Made by a program: the position numbers and the translations under genes. The notes below the pieces were generated by a model. That model was given only the letters and a program-made list of their open reading frames with translations. It ran no database searches and was not told the DNA's origin. A stretch of 64,000 bases of DNA from Spiribacter salinus M19-40 (GTDB lineage Bacteria; Pseudomonadota; Gammaproteobacteria; Nitrococcales; Nitrococcaceae): assembly GCF_000319575.2 (NCBI RefSeq), contig NC_021291.1, positions 434,001-498,000 of the forward strand, in the 5' to 3' direction. Of the stretch, positions 1-8,172 are shown piece by piece. The stretch's first letter is position 1. Each line of letters begins with the position of its first letter.

Positions 1-1
1 C

Positions 2-334
2 ATTTTCTCCAGCGAGCTGCTGGCGCAGATCATCCGAGCGTATGGCGGCAATATGCAGAATCTGCTGACCAGTTATCTCGAAAAGAGCATGGAGCTGTGG
101 GCGGATCAGCAACGGGAGATGCGGGAGCGGGCGCGCCATTTCATGGATGCCAATAACCCCGTTCAGGTCCTCTCGCAAATTGCCGAACAGAACTTGAGCA
201 TCTGGCAGCAAGCGATGGATAGCTTCAAGACACAGCAGCGTTCCAGCTCAAGCGATTCATCCGATAAAGATGAGGCTTCGAGGCCTTCGTCAGCGCCGGA
301 AAACCGCAACAAAAAGGGCTCAGACCAGACCTGA
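2..334 (+). CDS. phaR: PHA synthesis repressor PhaR, C-terminal part (5' end outside window)
   Basis: The frame is already open at base 2, so the gene enters from the left edge and only its last 110 residues are visible. The fragment begins IFSSELLAQIIRAYGGNM and continues SYLEKSMELW, which matches the conserved core of PhaR-type regulators of polyhydroxyalkanoate synthesis. By family knowledge these bind both DNA and PHA granules and repress phasin or PHA genes until polymer appears. From about residue 70 of the fragment the chain turns into a Ser/Asp/Glu/Lys-rich low-complexity tail. A hairpin followed by T residues lies just after the stop, and the acetoacetyl-CoA reductase gene follows from its own promoter. 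Identity is secure; the missing N-terminal DNA-binding domain cannot be checked here. Confidence 0.85.
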   Translation: MFSSELLAQIIRAYGGNMQNLLTSYLEKSMELWADQQREMRERARHFMDANNPVQVLSQIAEQNLSIWQQAMDSFKTQQRSSSSDSSDKDEASRPSSAPENRNKKGSDQT

Positions 335-360
335 GTCCTGCCGATTTCAACGTCGCTGAA

Positions 361-380
361 CCGCCCTTGTGGCGGCTTTT
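361..380 (+). terminator. Rho-independent terminator after phaR
   Basis: CCGCC (361-365), a five-base loop and GGCGG (371-375) are followed by CTTTT. The stem is short but GC-only and lies 27 bases past the phaR stop, just before the phaB promoter. Confidence 0.55.
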
Positions 381-387
381 CGGCGCG

Positions 388-416
388 TTGACACACCTTT
401 TTACCGTCTCTATGAT
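388..416 (+). promoter_or_regulatory. Near-consensus sigma-70 promoter for phaB
   Basis: TTGACA (388-393) is a perfect -35 box. Exactly 17 bases later comes TATGAT (411-416), a five-of-six match to the -10 box. Transcription would start near 423, about 42 bases before the phaB start. This is the strongest promoter-like sequence I found in the window. Confidence 0.75.
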
Positions 417-434
417 GCTGTGCAACATTTTTCA

Positions 435-449
435 TTGTGCGACGCACAA
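435..449. promoter_or_regulatory. Perfect palindrome downstream of the phaB promoter, candidate operator
   Basis: TTGTGCG (435-441), one central base, then CGCACAA (443-449) form an exact inverted repeat. It sits 12-26 bases after the predicted transcription start and before the ribosome-binding site GGGAGGT. A repressor bound here would block phaB transcription. PhaR, encoded immediately upstream, is the obvious candidate, but that is inference. Confidence 0.5.
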
Positions 450-464
450 GCATGGGAGGTCAGC

Positions 465-1211
465 ATGGCGGCGAGATTAGCTCTGGTTACCGGCGGTGAG
501 GGTGGCATTGGTACCGAAATTTGCCGGCAGCTTGGCGCTGATGGACGGCGCATCGTGACCACCTGTCTCGATCCAGAGGCTGAGAACATCGAGGCCTGGG
601 CGGAAAATCTGCGTCAGGAGGGCATCGACGCCAACTGGGTGCAGTGTGACGTCAGCGATTACGATGCCTGCGAAAAGATGGCCGAGACAGTCCGTGAGCA
701 GTTTGGCGAAGTGGATGTGCTGGTTAACGTTGCCGGGATTACCCGCGACGGCTTCCTGCACAAGATGGCCTCCGATCAGTGGCGCTCGGTCATTGATATC
801 AACTTGAACGGGGCATTCAACGTGACGCGGCAGTTCGTTGGCTCCATGCGCGAGCGCGGATTCGGGCGCATCGTGAACATTTCCTCCGTGAACGGTCAGT
901 CCGGGCAATTTGGCCAGACGAACTACTCTGCGGCCAAGGCCGGCATGCACGGCTTCACCATGGCCGTCGCGAAAGAGGGTGCGCCCAAGGGCATCACGGC
1001 CAATACGGTGTCCCCGGGATATATCAAAACGAGCATGACCGATGCGATACCGGATCAGGTGCGCGAAGGTATCGTTGCCCAGATCCCGGCAGGTGATATG
1101 GGTGAGCCTGGCGATATTGCGCGAGCCGTTCGTTTTCTGACGGCTGATGAGGCGGGCTATATCAATGGTGCCAACCTGCCGGTCAACGGCGCGCTGTTCT
1201 GCAGCTTCTAG
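465..1211 (+). CDS. phaB: Acetoacetyl-CoA reductase (NADPH-dependent, short-chain dehydrogenase)
   Basis: This enzyme reduces acetoacetyl-CoA to (R)-3-hydroxybutyryl-CoA, the monomer for polyhydroxybutyrate. The 248-residue protein is a classical short-chain dehydrogenase: the nucleotide-binding glycine motif TGGEGGIG lies near residues 9-16, NVAG follows, and the catalytic Ser (NISSVNG) and Tyr-Lys (NYSAAKAG) are present. Length matches PhaB (about 246). The ATG at 465 is chosen because GGGAGGT lies just upstream; an in-frame ATG at 369 would put the promoter inside the gene. Neighbours phaR and phaEC support PHA synthesis over the related fatty-acid reductase FabG. Confidence 0.9.
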   Translation: MAARLALVTGGEGGIGTEICRQLGADGRRIVTTCLDPEAENIEAWAENLRQEGIDANWVQCDVSDYDACEKMAETVREQFGEVDVLVNVAGITRDGFLHKMASDQWRSVIDINLNGAFNVTRQFVGSMRERGFGRIVNISSVNGQSGQFGQTNYSAAKAGMHGFTMAVAKEGAPKGITANTVSPGYIKTSMTDAIPDQVREGIVAQIPAGDMGEPGDIARAVRFLTADEAGYINGANLPVNGALFCSF

Positions 1212-1269
1212 CGCCTGAGGCGTAGGGTAAAGAACAGGTGGGCTGTGATGCGTTGCAGCATGCCTGGCC

Positions 1270-1293
1270 AAAAAAGGGGAGACGATGTCTCCC
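1270..1293 (-). terminator. Terminator for the minus-strand phaE-phaC-ribokinase operon
   Basis: Read on the minus strand, GGGAGAC, a three-base loop and GTCTCCC form a seven-pair stem followed by C and six T residues. It lies about 120 bases beyond the ribokinase stop, in the 204-base gap shared with the convergent phaB gene. The rest of that gap holds only a weaker inverted repeat at 1334-1366. Confidence 0.65.
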
Positions 1294-1415
1294 GAAGGTT
1301 GCGCCCTCGTAATGGGACGCTTTATTAGGCAGTGGGCCACGTTCGTTTTTTGATCGGGTGTGGCCCGGCCTCCTCCTCTTGGCGCTATTCAATTCGCCTA
1401 TGACCCTAATGGGGG

Positions 1416-2375
1416 TCATTGATCGGCGCAACCCTTTTCGTTGTTGCGCCGCATCAGCTCGGCATCGACAACTTCTCGCATTGGGATAGCGGGTGCGGCG
1501 CCAGCCCTTGCCACGGAAAGACCGGCGACAGCACAGCCTCGACGTGCTGCCGCCTCAAGGGTTGCGCCTTCAGCCAGCGCTGCGGCAAGCCCACCGTTAA
1601 ACGCATCGCCCGCGCCAATCGTATCCACGACGCTATCGACCCGGATGGCCGGAACAAGGCCCTCAAAGCTCGGGCTGTTAATCCAGACCCCTTGAGCGCC
1701 CAGGGTAATCAGGACATGACCAACCCCCCGCTTGCGCAAGATCGAGGCGGCATCCCGGGCATCGTCCAGTGTCTCAACCGTGCCGCCAACCAGCAGCGCG
1801 GCCTCGGACTCGTTTGGGGTGAGGTAATCAATCAGGGGATACATCGCCTCGGGGATGACTTGGCCCGGTGCGGGATTCAGGATGACGGGCACCCCATGCT
1901 GATGGGCGGTCTCGATACCGTAACGACAGATTTCGAGCGGTAACTCCAGTTGGCTGACGAATATGGCGGAGCCGGCAATCACGGACTGGGCCGCGTCAAT
2001 ATCTGCTTTCGTGAGGTTTTGACACGCGCCGGGGTCGATCACGATCGCATTATCGCCAATCTCATCATCGACCAGGATGGTGGCCGTTCCGGTGGGTGCG
2101 GCCGGGTCTGTGCCGACGTGCGTCATATCGATGCCGGCCTCTGCGTAGAGTGATCGCGCCAATGGGGCAAAAGCATCATCACCAAGGCGTGAGATAAACG
2201 CCACGCTCGCACCTTGGCGAGCGGCTGCGACTGCCTGGTTAGAGCCTTTCCCGCCGGCCATCAGGCTGAATCCGCGGCCACGCAATGTCTCTCCCCAGGC
2301 GGGGAGTCGTGGCGTTCGGCTGATCAGATCGGCACAGAACAGCCCAAGAACAGTCACCGATGGATTCAGGGCCAT
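1416..2375 (-). CDS. rbsK: PfkB-family carbohydrate kinase, probable ribokinase
   Basis: The 319-residue protein has both PfkB signatures: GGKGSNQAVAAARQGA in the N-terminal third, and DTIGAGDAFNGG, which carries the catalytic Asp, near the C-terminus. The pattern and length match ribokinases, which phosphorylate D-ribose at O5, although other sugar or nucleoside kinases of the family cannot be excluded. The ATG at 2375 follows TGGAGA at good spacing; an upstream extension of the frame would run antisense-free through phaC and is not credible. It lies 16 bases behind phaC, so it looks co-transcribed with the PHA synthase genes. No ribose transporter genes are nearby. Confidence 0.8.
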   Translation of the reverse strand: MALNPSVTVLGLFCADLISRTPRLPAWGETLRGRGFSLMAGGKGSNQAVAAARQGASVAFISRLGDDAFAPLARSLYAEAGIDMTHVGTDPAAPTGTATILVDDEIGDNAIVIDPGACQNLTKADIDAAQSVIAGSAIFVSQLELPLEICRYGIETAHQHGVPVILNPAPGQVIPEAMYPLIDYLTPNESEAALLVGGTVETLDDARDAASILRKRGVGHVLITLGAQGVWINSPSFEGLVPAIRVDSVVDTIGAGDAFNGGLAAALAEGATLEAAARRGCAVAGLSVARAGAAPAIPMREVVDAELMRRNNEKGCADQ

Positions 2376-2391
2376 GGGAATCTCCAGAACA

Positions 2392-3405
2392 TTAATGAAT
2401 GCGATGCAGCCAGTCGGATAACGCCGGATAGAGCATTTGATGCGCGCGCTTGCTGATAAAAAGCCCGAGATGACCGCCGGGCAGTGCGTGCTCCACACAC
2501 GGCCCGGTGATTCGCTTCTCGAGGCCACTCGCCGCGTGCACAGGCACGAGGTGGTCGTCCAGTGCGTAGGCGTTGAATACGGGGCAGCGGACGTTTGATA
2601 GATCCACCCGCTGGCCATCGAGATCGAGCATGCCGCGGGCGAGCGCGTTGTCCTGATAGATTTGCTGAGCGAATTCCGCGAAGGCCTGGCCGGCGAGATC
2701 CGGCCCGTCATACATCCAGCGCTCCATGCGCATGAAGGTATCAATGGCCTGATCATCGGCATCGGCGAGCTCGGCCAGTCCGCTGTAGCGCTGCGGGCCG
2801 AGCGCAAACGGTTTCAGGCTGGCGAACAGCCCCGCAAGGCCTTGCCCCGGGACGTTGCCCGTCGCGCCAATGAGCGCATTGAAGTCGATTGAGCGGGCCA
2901 GCTGCGCCAGCCGATCGCTATCGCTGCCGGTATCAATGGGCGCAGCGAGCAGAGTCAGGCTGCGGGTGCCCTGTCCCATGGGAGTTGCCGCGTAGCTTAA
3001 GGCGAGCACACCGCCCTGGCAGACGCCGAGGACGTGCGGGGCCGCGCCTGAGGTGCGGCGGAGCCAGCCGACGGCGTCCGCAATATCCCCGAGGATGTAG
3101 TCGGCGAGGCCGAGGTAGCGTCGCGCCTGGCCTGGTGGCCTCCAGGCCAGTAAGTGGACGTCAAAGCCTTTTTTGATCAGGTGGGCGACGACCGAGCGCT
3201 CGGCGCTTAAATCCAGGATGGCCGGGCGGTTGACGAGCGAATAGATAATCAAAAGGGGGATGCGGGGTGACTTACTGTCGCACTGGTAGCGCCAGAGCGT
3301 GCCGTTGTCCGTCTCGGCCACTGCCTCGGCGGGGGTGATATCCCGAGCCGCGCGGGCGATTTGCGCAGCGCGCCGGAGTGCTTCCTGCACCTTGGTCTGC
3401 GTCAT
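2392..3405 (-). CDS. phaC: Class III poly(3-hydroxyalkanoate) synthase subunit PhaC
   Basis: This is the catalytic subunit that polymerises hydroxyacyl-CoA into granule polyester. The 337 residues form an alpha/beta hydrolase with the synthase-specific lipase-like box GVCQG at residues 127-131, in which Cys129 replaces the usual serine nucleophile. The later motifs YALDDHLVP and GGHLGLF carry the catalytic Asp and His. A length of 330-360, against about 560-600 for class I, indicates class III, which needs PhaE. The start ATG overlaps the phaE stop by four bases (ATGA), implying translational coupling. Confidence 0.92.
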   Translation of the reverse strand: MTQTKVQEALRRAAQIARAARDITPAEAVAETDNGTLWRYQCDSKSPRIPLLIIYSLVNRPAILDLSAERSVVAHLIKKGFDVHLLAWRPPGQARRYLGLADYILGDIADAVGWLRRTSGAAPHVLGVCQGGVLALSYAATPMGQGTRSLTLLAAPIDTGSDSDRLAQLARSIDFNALIGATGNVPGQGLAGLFASLKPFALGPQRYSGLAELADADDQAIDTFMRMERWMYDGPDLAGQAFAEFAQQIYQDNALARGMLDLDGQRVDLSNVRCPVFNAYALDDHLVPVHAASGLEKRITGPCVEHALPGGHLGLFISKRAHQMLYPALSDWLHRIH

Positions 3406-4187
3406 GACTTGCCGCCATCGATTTGTTCGCGAAGCTCGGCGATTTCGGCCTGTAATGCGGCAATGTCCTGGCGCTGGCGCCGCCGTTGACGCTGAAGCTC
3501 ATTGGCCAGGTCATCGAGTCCGCGGGATGACGGTAGCCCGAGCGTTTCCAGACAGTCATCGGCCAGCGCTCGCAGGGTGGTGGCCAGTGCGCTCCAGGCA
3601 TTCACCAGGGCGCCGATGCGGGCTTGTGTCTGTGGGTCATCGAGCCAGGCCTCGTAACGCGGCTCCGCAATCGCTGACCATCGGGCTACCAGCGTGTCGG
3701 GTGGTATTGCATGCTCGCGTCCACCGCTGTTGCTGGACTGAGCGATCAGATCCTCCCGAAACGCCGCGGTGCAGTTTTCAGCGAGGGTGGTAATGGAATC
3801 GAGATGCGCGGCGAGCGCCTGTTGGTAGTGCTGGCTTTCGGTCGCCAGCGCGGACAGCAGCGCCTGACGTTGAGGGTAGGGCCCCAGCGCCGGGGTGTCG
3901 GTCGCTTGGGCATCCGGCAGAATGGGCGCGATTTGACGCAGGGTCGCGCTCCATTGCTTGAGCAACTGGTCGAACTGGGCGAGGCCGGCTTGTTGTTGCA
4001 GGCGTTCTTCGTCGATGGCCAGGGCCACACGCTCACTGGCCTCAGCTGGTGACTGGGCGGCGTCCAGTGCCTGGGCACATCGCTCAAGCAGCCCGCGTAC
4101 GCTGAGCGGGTCCATACCGCTGCGTAGCCAGCTAAGCCACTCCATCCAGCCCGTGCTCGGGTCGCCCTTTGCGTCATCGCTGGCCAT
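3402..4187 (-). CDS. phaE: Class III PHA synthase subunit PhaE
   Basis: The 261-residue protein is largely alpha-helical, with an N-terminal WMEWLSWLRSGMDPL segment and a Gln/Arg/Glu-rich C-terminal coiled coil (LQRQRRRQRQDIAALQAEI). PhaE proteins are poorly conserved, so the call rests on this architecture plus its position directly before phaC, with a four-base overlap. In class III systems PhaE forms the active complex with PhaC. The length is shorter than the best-known examples (about 350), so the central region appears reduced. The ATG at 4187 is preceded by a GGGGGAG purine run. Confidence 0.78.
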   Translation of the reverse strand: MASDDAKGDPSTGWMEWLSWLRSGMDPLSVRGLLERCAQALDAAQSPAEASERVALAIDEERLQQQAGLAQFDQLLKQWSATLRQIAPILPDAQATDTPALGPYPQRQALLSALATESQHYQQALAAHLDSITTLAENCTAAFREDLIAQSSNSGGREHAIPPDTLVARWSAIAEPRYEAWLDDPQTQARIGALVNAWSALATTLRALADDCLETLGLPSSRGLDDLANELQRQRRRQRQDIAALQAEIAELREQIDGGKS

Positions 4188-4246
4188 ACGGTTCCGTCAC
4201 TCCCCCAAAACCCGTCGGTTATGCTAACACCAGCGCTGGGCGTGGA

Positions 4247-5686
4247 TTAGCTGGCGGGTGTCACACGATCCTTCCAGCGCTCACTGAGGTCCTCGGCGCT
4301 GGCGCGTTGGCGCGGGGTCGTGTTGAGATCTTCGAGTCGGCGTAATTGGGAGAGGCCTGCTTCGAAATCGCCCTGAACGGCGTAGAAACGCGCCATGGCA
4401 AGAACAGACTCGGCGGCCTGCTCCGCTTCGCTGGCGGCCTTGGCATGGAGCGCCCACAGGCCCGGGGCGTCTCGGTTTTGATCCACCAGCGTCCGGGTAA
4501 TCCGCAGGGCCTCGTTGGGCCTGTCATCGTCCAGGTAAACCTCGACCTTTGCTTGGCTCAGCGCCTGGTCGTCGGGAAACAGGCTCAGGCCCTGCTCGAG
4601 CCGTTCGATGGCCTGCTCGTAACGGGCGTTGGCCTGTGCCGCTTCTGCAAGACCAAGATAAATCAGCGCATGCTCACCATGACCTTGGAGAAGCGCCTCG
4701 AAGCGGGCCTGGGCCTTGTCGATCTGGCCGGCTTGCAGTTGGGCGAAGGCGAGGCCGTACTGCGCGCCTGCGTCATTGGAATCGTCCTCAAGGCGCGCCC
4801 GAAAGCGAGCCGTCAGTGTTTCCAGGTCGTCGGTCTGAATAACGCGCATCCGGGCCCGGACAAACGCGTAGCCGGGGCTTTCGAAGGGATCGTCGGGACG
4901 GATTTTCTCGGCCCGTTCGCGGGTATCCGCGATTCGTGATTCGGTGAGTGGATGCGTGCTGAGAAAGGCCGGGGGCTGGCTGCGATAGCGGCTGTCATCA
5001 CGCAGCACTTCAAAGAAATTCGGCATGCCATGCGTGTCGAGTTGTGCATTGGCCATGATGCGCACGCCAACCCGATCCGCTTCCCGCTCATGGGCTCGTG
5101 AGTAGCGCAGCTGCGAGTCGATGCCGCTCGCCATGCCGGTCGTCGCCGTTGCCATACCGGCCTGTGGGTTTTGTGTACCAATGAGCAGCCCGGCAAGCAC
5201 GAGGGCCGCCGTGCGCACGCCGCTCCGCTCGGCAGCGGCGATGCGCCGGGCAATATGGCGCTGGGTAACATGGGCCAACTCATGAGCGATCACGGCGCCC
5301 AATTCGCTCTCGGTGCGGCTTGCGGTAATCAGCCCGCTATGAACGCCGACATAGCCGCCCGGCATGGCGAAGGCGTTAATACGCTCATCATCAATGACGA
5401 AAAACCGGTACTGTCCTACCGGATCGTCGGTGGCGGTGGCGATGCGGGCGCCGAGGTCGCGGATATAGGCCGTTACCGCCGGATCGTCCACAAGGGAGAC
5501 CTGCTGGCGGATTTCCCGCATCATCTCGGCACCAATTCGCTGCTCATCGGCGGCCGATAACGTGCTGCTGGATGGGCTGCCGAGATCGGGCAGTGACAAG
5601 TCGAGCTGCTGCGCCCCGGCGGCAGGCACGACCAGGGCGAGGAAACACAGTTGGACAATGATTTGCTTTATGGCGGTGTTCATCAT
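4247..5686 (-). CDS. bepA: Periplasmic M48 metalloprotease/chaperone, BepA-like
   Basis: BepA helps assemble or degrade outer-membrane proteins, notably LptD and BamA substrates. The 479-residue protein starts with a signal peptide (hydrophobic core IIVQLCFLALVV, cleavage near AGAQQ). It carries the zinc-binding HExxH as HELAH at residues 135-139 and the third-ligand region HEREADRVG. The C-terminal half is rich in tetratricopeptide-like helices (AQYGLAFAQLQAG, ALIYLGLAEAAQA). This protease-plus-TPR order and length match BepA/YfgC. Two consecutive ATG codons (5686, 5683) could start it. It is 59 bases ahead of phaE on the same strand and divergent from the perM-like gene. Confidence 0.88.
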   Translation of the reverse strand: MMNTAIKQIIVQLCFLALVVPAAGAQQLDLSLPDLGSPSSSTLSAADEQRIGAEMMREIRQQVSLVDDPAVTAYIRDLGARIATATDDPVGQYRFFVIDDERINAFAMPGGYVGVHSGLITASRTESELGAVIAHELAHVTQRHIARRIAAAERSGVRTAALVLAGLLIGTQNPQAGMATATTGMASGIDSQLRYSRAHEREADRVGVRIMANAQLDTHGMPNFFEVLRDDSRYRSQPPAFLSTHPLTESRIADTRERAEKIRPDDPFESPGYAFVRARMRVIQTDDLETLTARFRARLEDDSNDAGAQYGLAFAQLQAGQIDKAQARFEALLQGHGEHALIYLGLAEAAQANARYEQAIERLEQGLSLFPDDQALSQAKVEVYLDDDRPNEALRITRTLVDQNRDAPGLWALHAKAASEAEQAAESVLAMARFYAVQGDFEAGLSQLRRLEDLNTTPRQRASAEDLSERWKDRVTPAS

Positions 5687-5743
5687 GGCTACCGATCGGG
5701 ACGCCGACTATGGGACAGTATATACCGCTAACAGGAGGTGGCC

Positions 5744-6868
5744 GTGTCGACGCCGATGTTTACAGTCCGGGATTGGCTCTATCGCCATTTGAGTGACCCT
5801 CAGGTGGTTGGGCTGGGTGTGCTGCTGTTAGCTGGCCTGGCGATTATTACGTTCTTGGGCAGCATGCTGGTGCCCGTGTTCGCCTCGATCGTATTGGCTT
5901 ATCTGCTCGAGGGACTTGTCAGGTGGCTGGTGCGTTCAGGCGTTGATCGGCGTCTCGCCGTGTTGGGGGTGTACCTGGTCTTCATGGTACTGCTCATCGC
6001 CTTGATCGTCGCCATCCTGCCCACAGTGGTCAACCAGATTATCCAGTTGGTGGAAAACCTGCCGGCGATGCTTGAACAGGGCCAGCAGGCGGTATTGCGC
6101 CTGCCAGAGCGCTACCCGGATTATTTCTCGGCCGACCAGGTGGCCGCATTGCTCAATACCATTCGCCGTGAGGCCATCGCCTCCGGACGTGCGCTGGCGT
6201 CATCGTTCTCTTTTGCCTCCGTGGTAATGGTGATCTCACTGGTTGTCTATGCCGTGCTCCTGCCGGTGTTGGTGTTTTTCTTTCTCTGGGATAAATCGAA
6301 AATCCTCGGCTGGATGGGACGGTTTTTGCCCCGCCATCACGGGCTCGCGGTTTCCGTCTGGCAGGAGGTGGATCTGCAAATCGGCAACTATGTGCGCGGT
6401 AAATTCATCGAAGTCGCGATTGTCTGGTTTGGCAGCTACATGACGTTTTTGTTCTTTGGCCTTGAGTTCGCCATGTTGCTGGCGCTGCTGGTCGGGCTCT
6501 CCGTGATCATCCCGTATGTCGGGGCGATCGTGGTGACCCTGCCCATTGCCATTGTTGCCTACTTCCAGTTCGGCACGAGCAGCGAGTTCATGTGGATCTT
6601 GATTGCTTATGCGGTGATTCAGGCAATCGATGCGAATGTCCTGGTGCCGCTGTTGTTCTCTGAGGCGGTCAATTTGCATCCGGTGGCGATCATCATCGCC
6701 ATCCTGGTGTTCGGGGGCATTTGGGGCTTCTGGGGTGTGTTCTTTGCGATCCCCCTCGCCAATGTGATCCAGGCGGTGATGAATGCATGGCCACGGGCCG
6801 CCGAGGAGATGCTCAGCGAGGAACTCGAGGAGCCAGCTAGCCCACAGGCCAGCCAGGCTGACGGCTAG
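5744..6868 (+). CDS. AI-2E family (PerM-like) inner-membrane transporter
   Basis: The 374-residue protein has about eight hydrophobic segments arranged as in the AI-2E/PerM family: two N-terminal helices, a soluble region with amphipathic helices around residues 90-150, and a C-terminal block including GLSVIIPYVGAIVVTLP. Members export diverse small molecules or act as Na+/H+ antiporters in haloalkaliphiles; the substrate here is unknown. A GTG at 5738 overlaps the ribosome-binding site AGGAGG (5733-5738) and cannot be used, so the GTG at 5744 is preferred. The stop TAG shares a CTAG with the convergent phoH-like gene. Confidence 0.82.
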   Translation: MSTPMFTVRDWLYRHLSDPQVVGLGVLLLAGLAIITFLGSMLVPVFASIVLAYLLEGLVRWLVRSGVDRRLAVLGVYLVFMVLLIALIVAILPTVVNQIIQLVENLPAMLEQGQQAVLRLPERYPDYFSADQVAALLNTIRREAIASGRALASSFSFASVVMVISLVVYAVLLPVLVFFFLWDKSKILGWMGRFLPRHHGLAVSVWQEVDLQIGNYVRGKFIEVAIVWFGSYMTFLFFGLEFAMLLALLVGLSVIIPYVGAIVVTLPIAIVAYFQFGTSSEFMWILIAYAVIQAIDANVLVPLLFSEAVNLHPVAIIIAILVFGGIWGFWGVFFAIPLANVIQAVMNAWPRAAEEMLSEELEEPASPQASQADG

Positions 6869-8151
6869 AGCACGTCGCTGGCGTGGGCGGCCAGTCGGGA
6901 GCGCTCGCCGCGGGTCAGATTGAGATGTCCGCTGTGCGGCCAGTCGCGAAAACGTCGCACAAGATAAGTTAGGCCGGAGGTTGTGGGTGTGAGCCAGGGC
7001 GTGTCGATCTGAGCGACGTTGCCCAGACACACGATCTTCGTGCCGGGCCCTGCCCGGGTGATCAGCGTGCGCATTTGCTGTGGGGTGAGGTTCTGGGCCT
7101 CGTCGAGGACCATGTAGCGGTTGAGCAGGGTGCGCCCGCGCATGAAGTTCAGCGATCGCACACGAACGCGGCTTTGAAGCAGATCTTGAGTGGCGGCTTG
7201 CGCCCAGCGGCTACCGCTGCTGGCACCATTGCCCGGGCCAGCCGCCCCAGTGCTGGCGCTGAGCACCTCAAGATTGTCCATCAGGGCACCCATCCACGGG
7301 GTCATTTTCTCCTCTTCGGTACCGGGTAGATAGCCGATATCCTCGCCAATGGCGATGGTCGCCCGGGTCATGAGGATCTCTTCGTAGTGCCCCGTCTCCA
7401 GTGTCTGTGCCAGACCGGCCGCCAGCGTTAATAACGTTTTCCCGGTGCCGGCTGGGCCGAGCAGCGTGACCAGTTCGACATCCGGGTCCATGAGCAGATT
7501 GAGGGCCAGGGTCTGTTGCTGATTGCGGGCATGGATGCCCCAGACCGGTTCACCCGCGGCGCTGAAGTCAATGATGGGCTGGGGAACGAGCGTCGCGGTG
7601 TCAGGTTCAGCATGGAGACGCCAGGCGGCGGAGTTGGCCTGAAGCAGAAATTCGTTCGCAACGGCCTGCTCCGGTGGCGCCGCCGGGTCTGATACCGAAT
7701 GAACGCCGCCGGGGAGCAGGTCGGGGTCGTCGAGCCTGGCCTCACTCTCGTGGTCCTCCGCCTGCAGTCCAAGCACGCTGGCTTGGATGCGCAGATTGAT
7801 GTCGCGGGCGACCAGCGTGACCTGGATGTCGGGGTGGGTGCGGGTCAGGGTTTGCGCCGCGGCGAGGACATCCGCGTCGGCGGTCGGCTCGGTGATGAAA
7901 TAAAGTCGCCCGAGTCCCTCGCCGAGGGGCAGGCCGCGCTCCATCTCGGAGGGGCTGACACCGCTCAGCAGTTGATCAAGGAAGCGGGAGGCCTGAAGCG
8001 CGTTCCGCGCTTCCTCGCTTTGGCCATGGCGTGCGTTATCCAGGCCGTGGAGGACAGCCAGCGGCAGATAGAGGTCTTGTTCGCCAAAGCGGAAAACGGC
8101 CGCTGGGTCGTGCAGGAGGACTGAGGTGTCGAGCAAACGGACGCTGCGCAT
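6865..8151 (-). CDS. PIN-PhoH fusion protein (PhoH2-like RNA helicase/nuclease)
   Basis: The 428-residue protein joins an N-terminal PIN nuclease domain (LDTSVLLHDP at residues 7-16) to a C-terminal PhoH ATPase domain. Walker A is GPAGTGKT near residues 232-239 and Walker B is YMVLDEAQNL near 345. PhoH2 proteins of this layout unwind and cleave RNA in studied actinobacterial cases; the role in gammaproteobacteria is uncertain. It lies 21 bases downstream of gcvR and is probably co-transcribed with it. Its stop codon overlaps that of the convergent perM-like gene by four bases. Confidence 0.85.
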   Translation of the reverse strand: MRSVRLLDTSVLLHDPAAVFRFGEQDLYLPLAVLHGLDNARHGQSEEARNALQASRFLDQLLSGVSPSEMERGLPLGEGLGRLYFITEPTADADVLAAAQTLTRTHPDIQVTLVARDINLRIQASVLGLQAEDHESEARLDDPDLLPGGVHSVSDPAAPPEQAVANEFLLQANSAAWRLHAEPDTATLVPQPIIDFSAAGEPVWGIHARNQQQTLALNLLMDPDVELVTLLGPAGTGKTLLTLAAGLAQTLETGHYEEILMTRATIAIGEDIGYLPGTEEEKMTPWMGALMDNLEVLSASTGAAGPGNGASSGSRWAQAATQDLLQSRVRVRSLNFMRGRTLLNRYMVLDEAQNLTPQQMRTLITRAGPGTKIVCLGNVAQIDTPWLTPTTSGLTYLVRRFRDWPHSGHLNLTRGERSRLAAHASDVL

Positions 8152-8172
8152 GGTCGGCCTTTTCTTGCGGAC

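Noticed and set aside
477-1340. Minus-strand open frame opposite phaB
   Set aside because: It is an antisense shadow of a clear short-chain dehydrogenase and runs through the operon terminator.
1334-1366. GGGCCAC/GTGGCCC repeat as a phaB terminator
   Set aside because: The loop is 19 bases, and the T-run lies inside the loop rather than after the stem.
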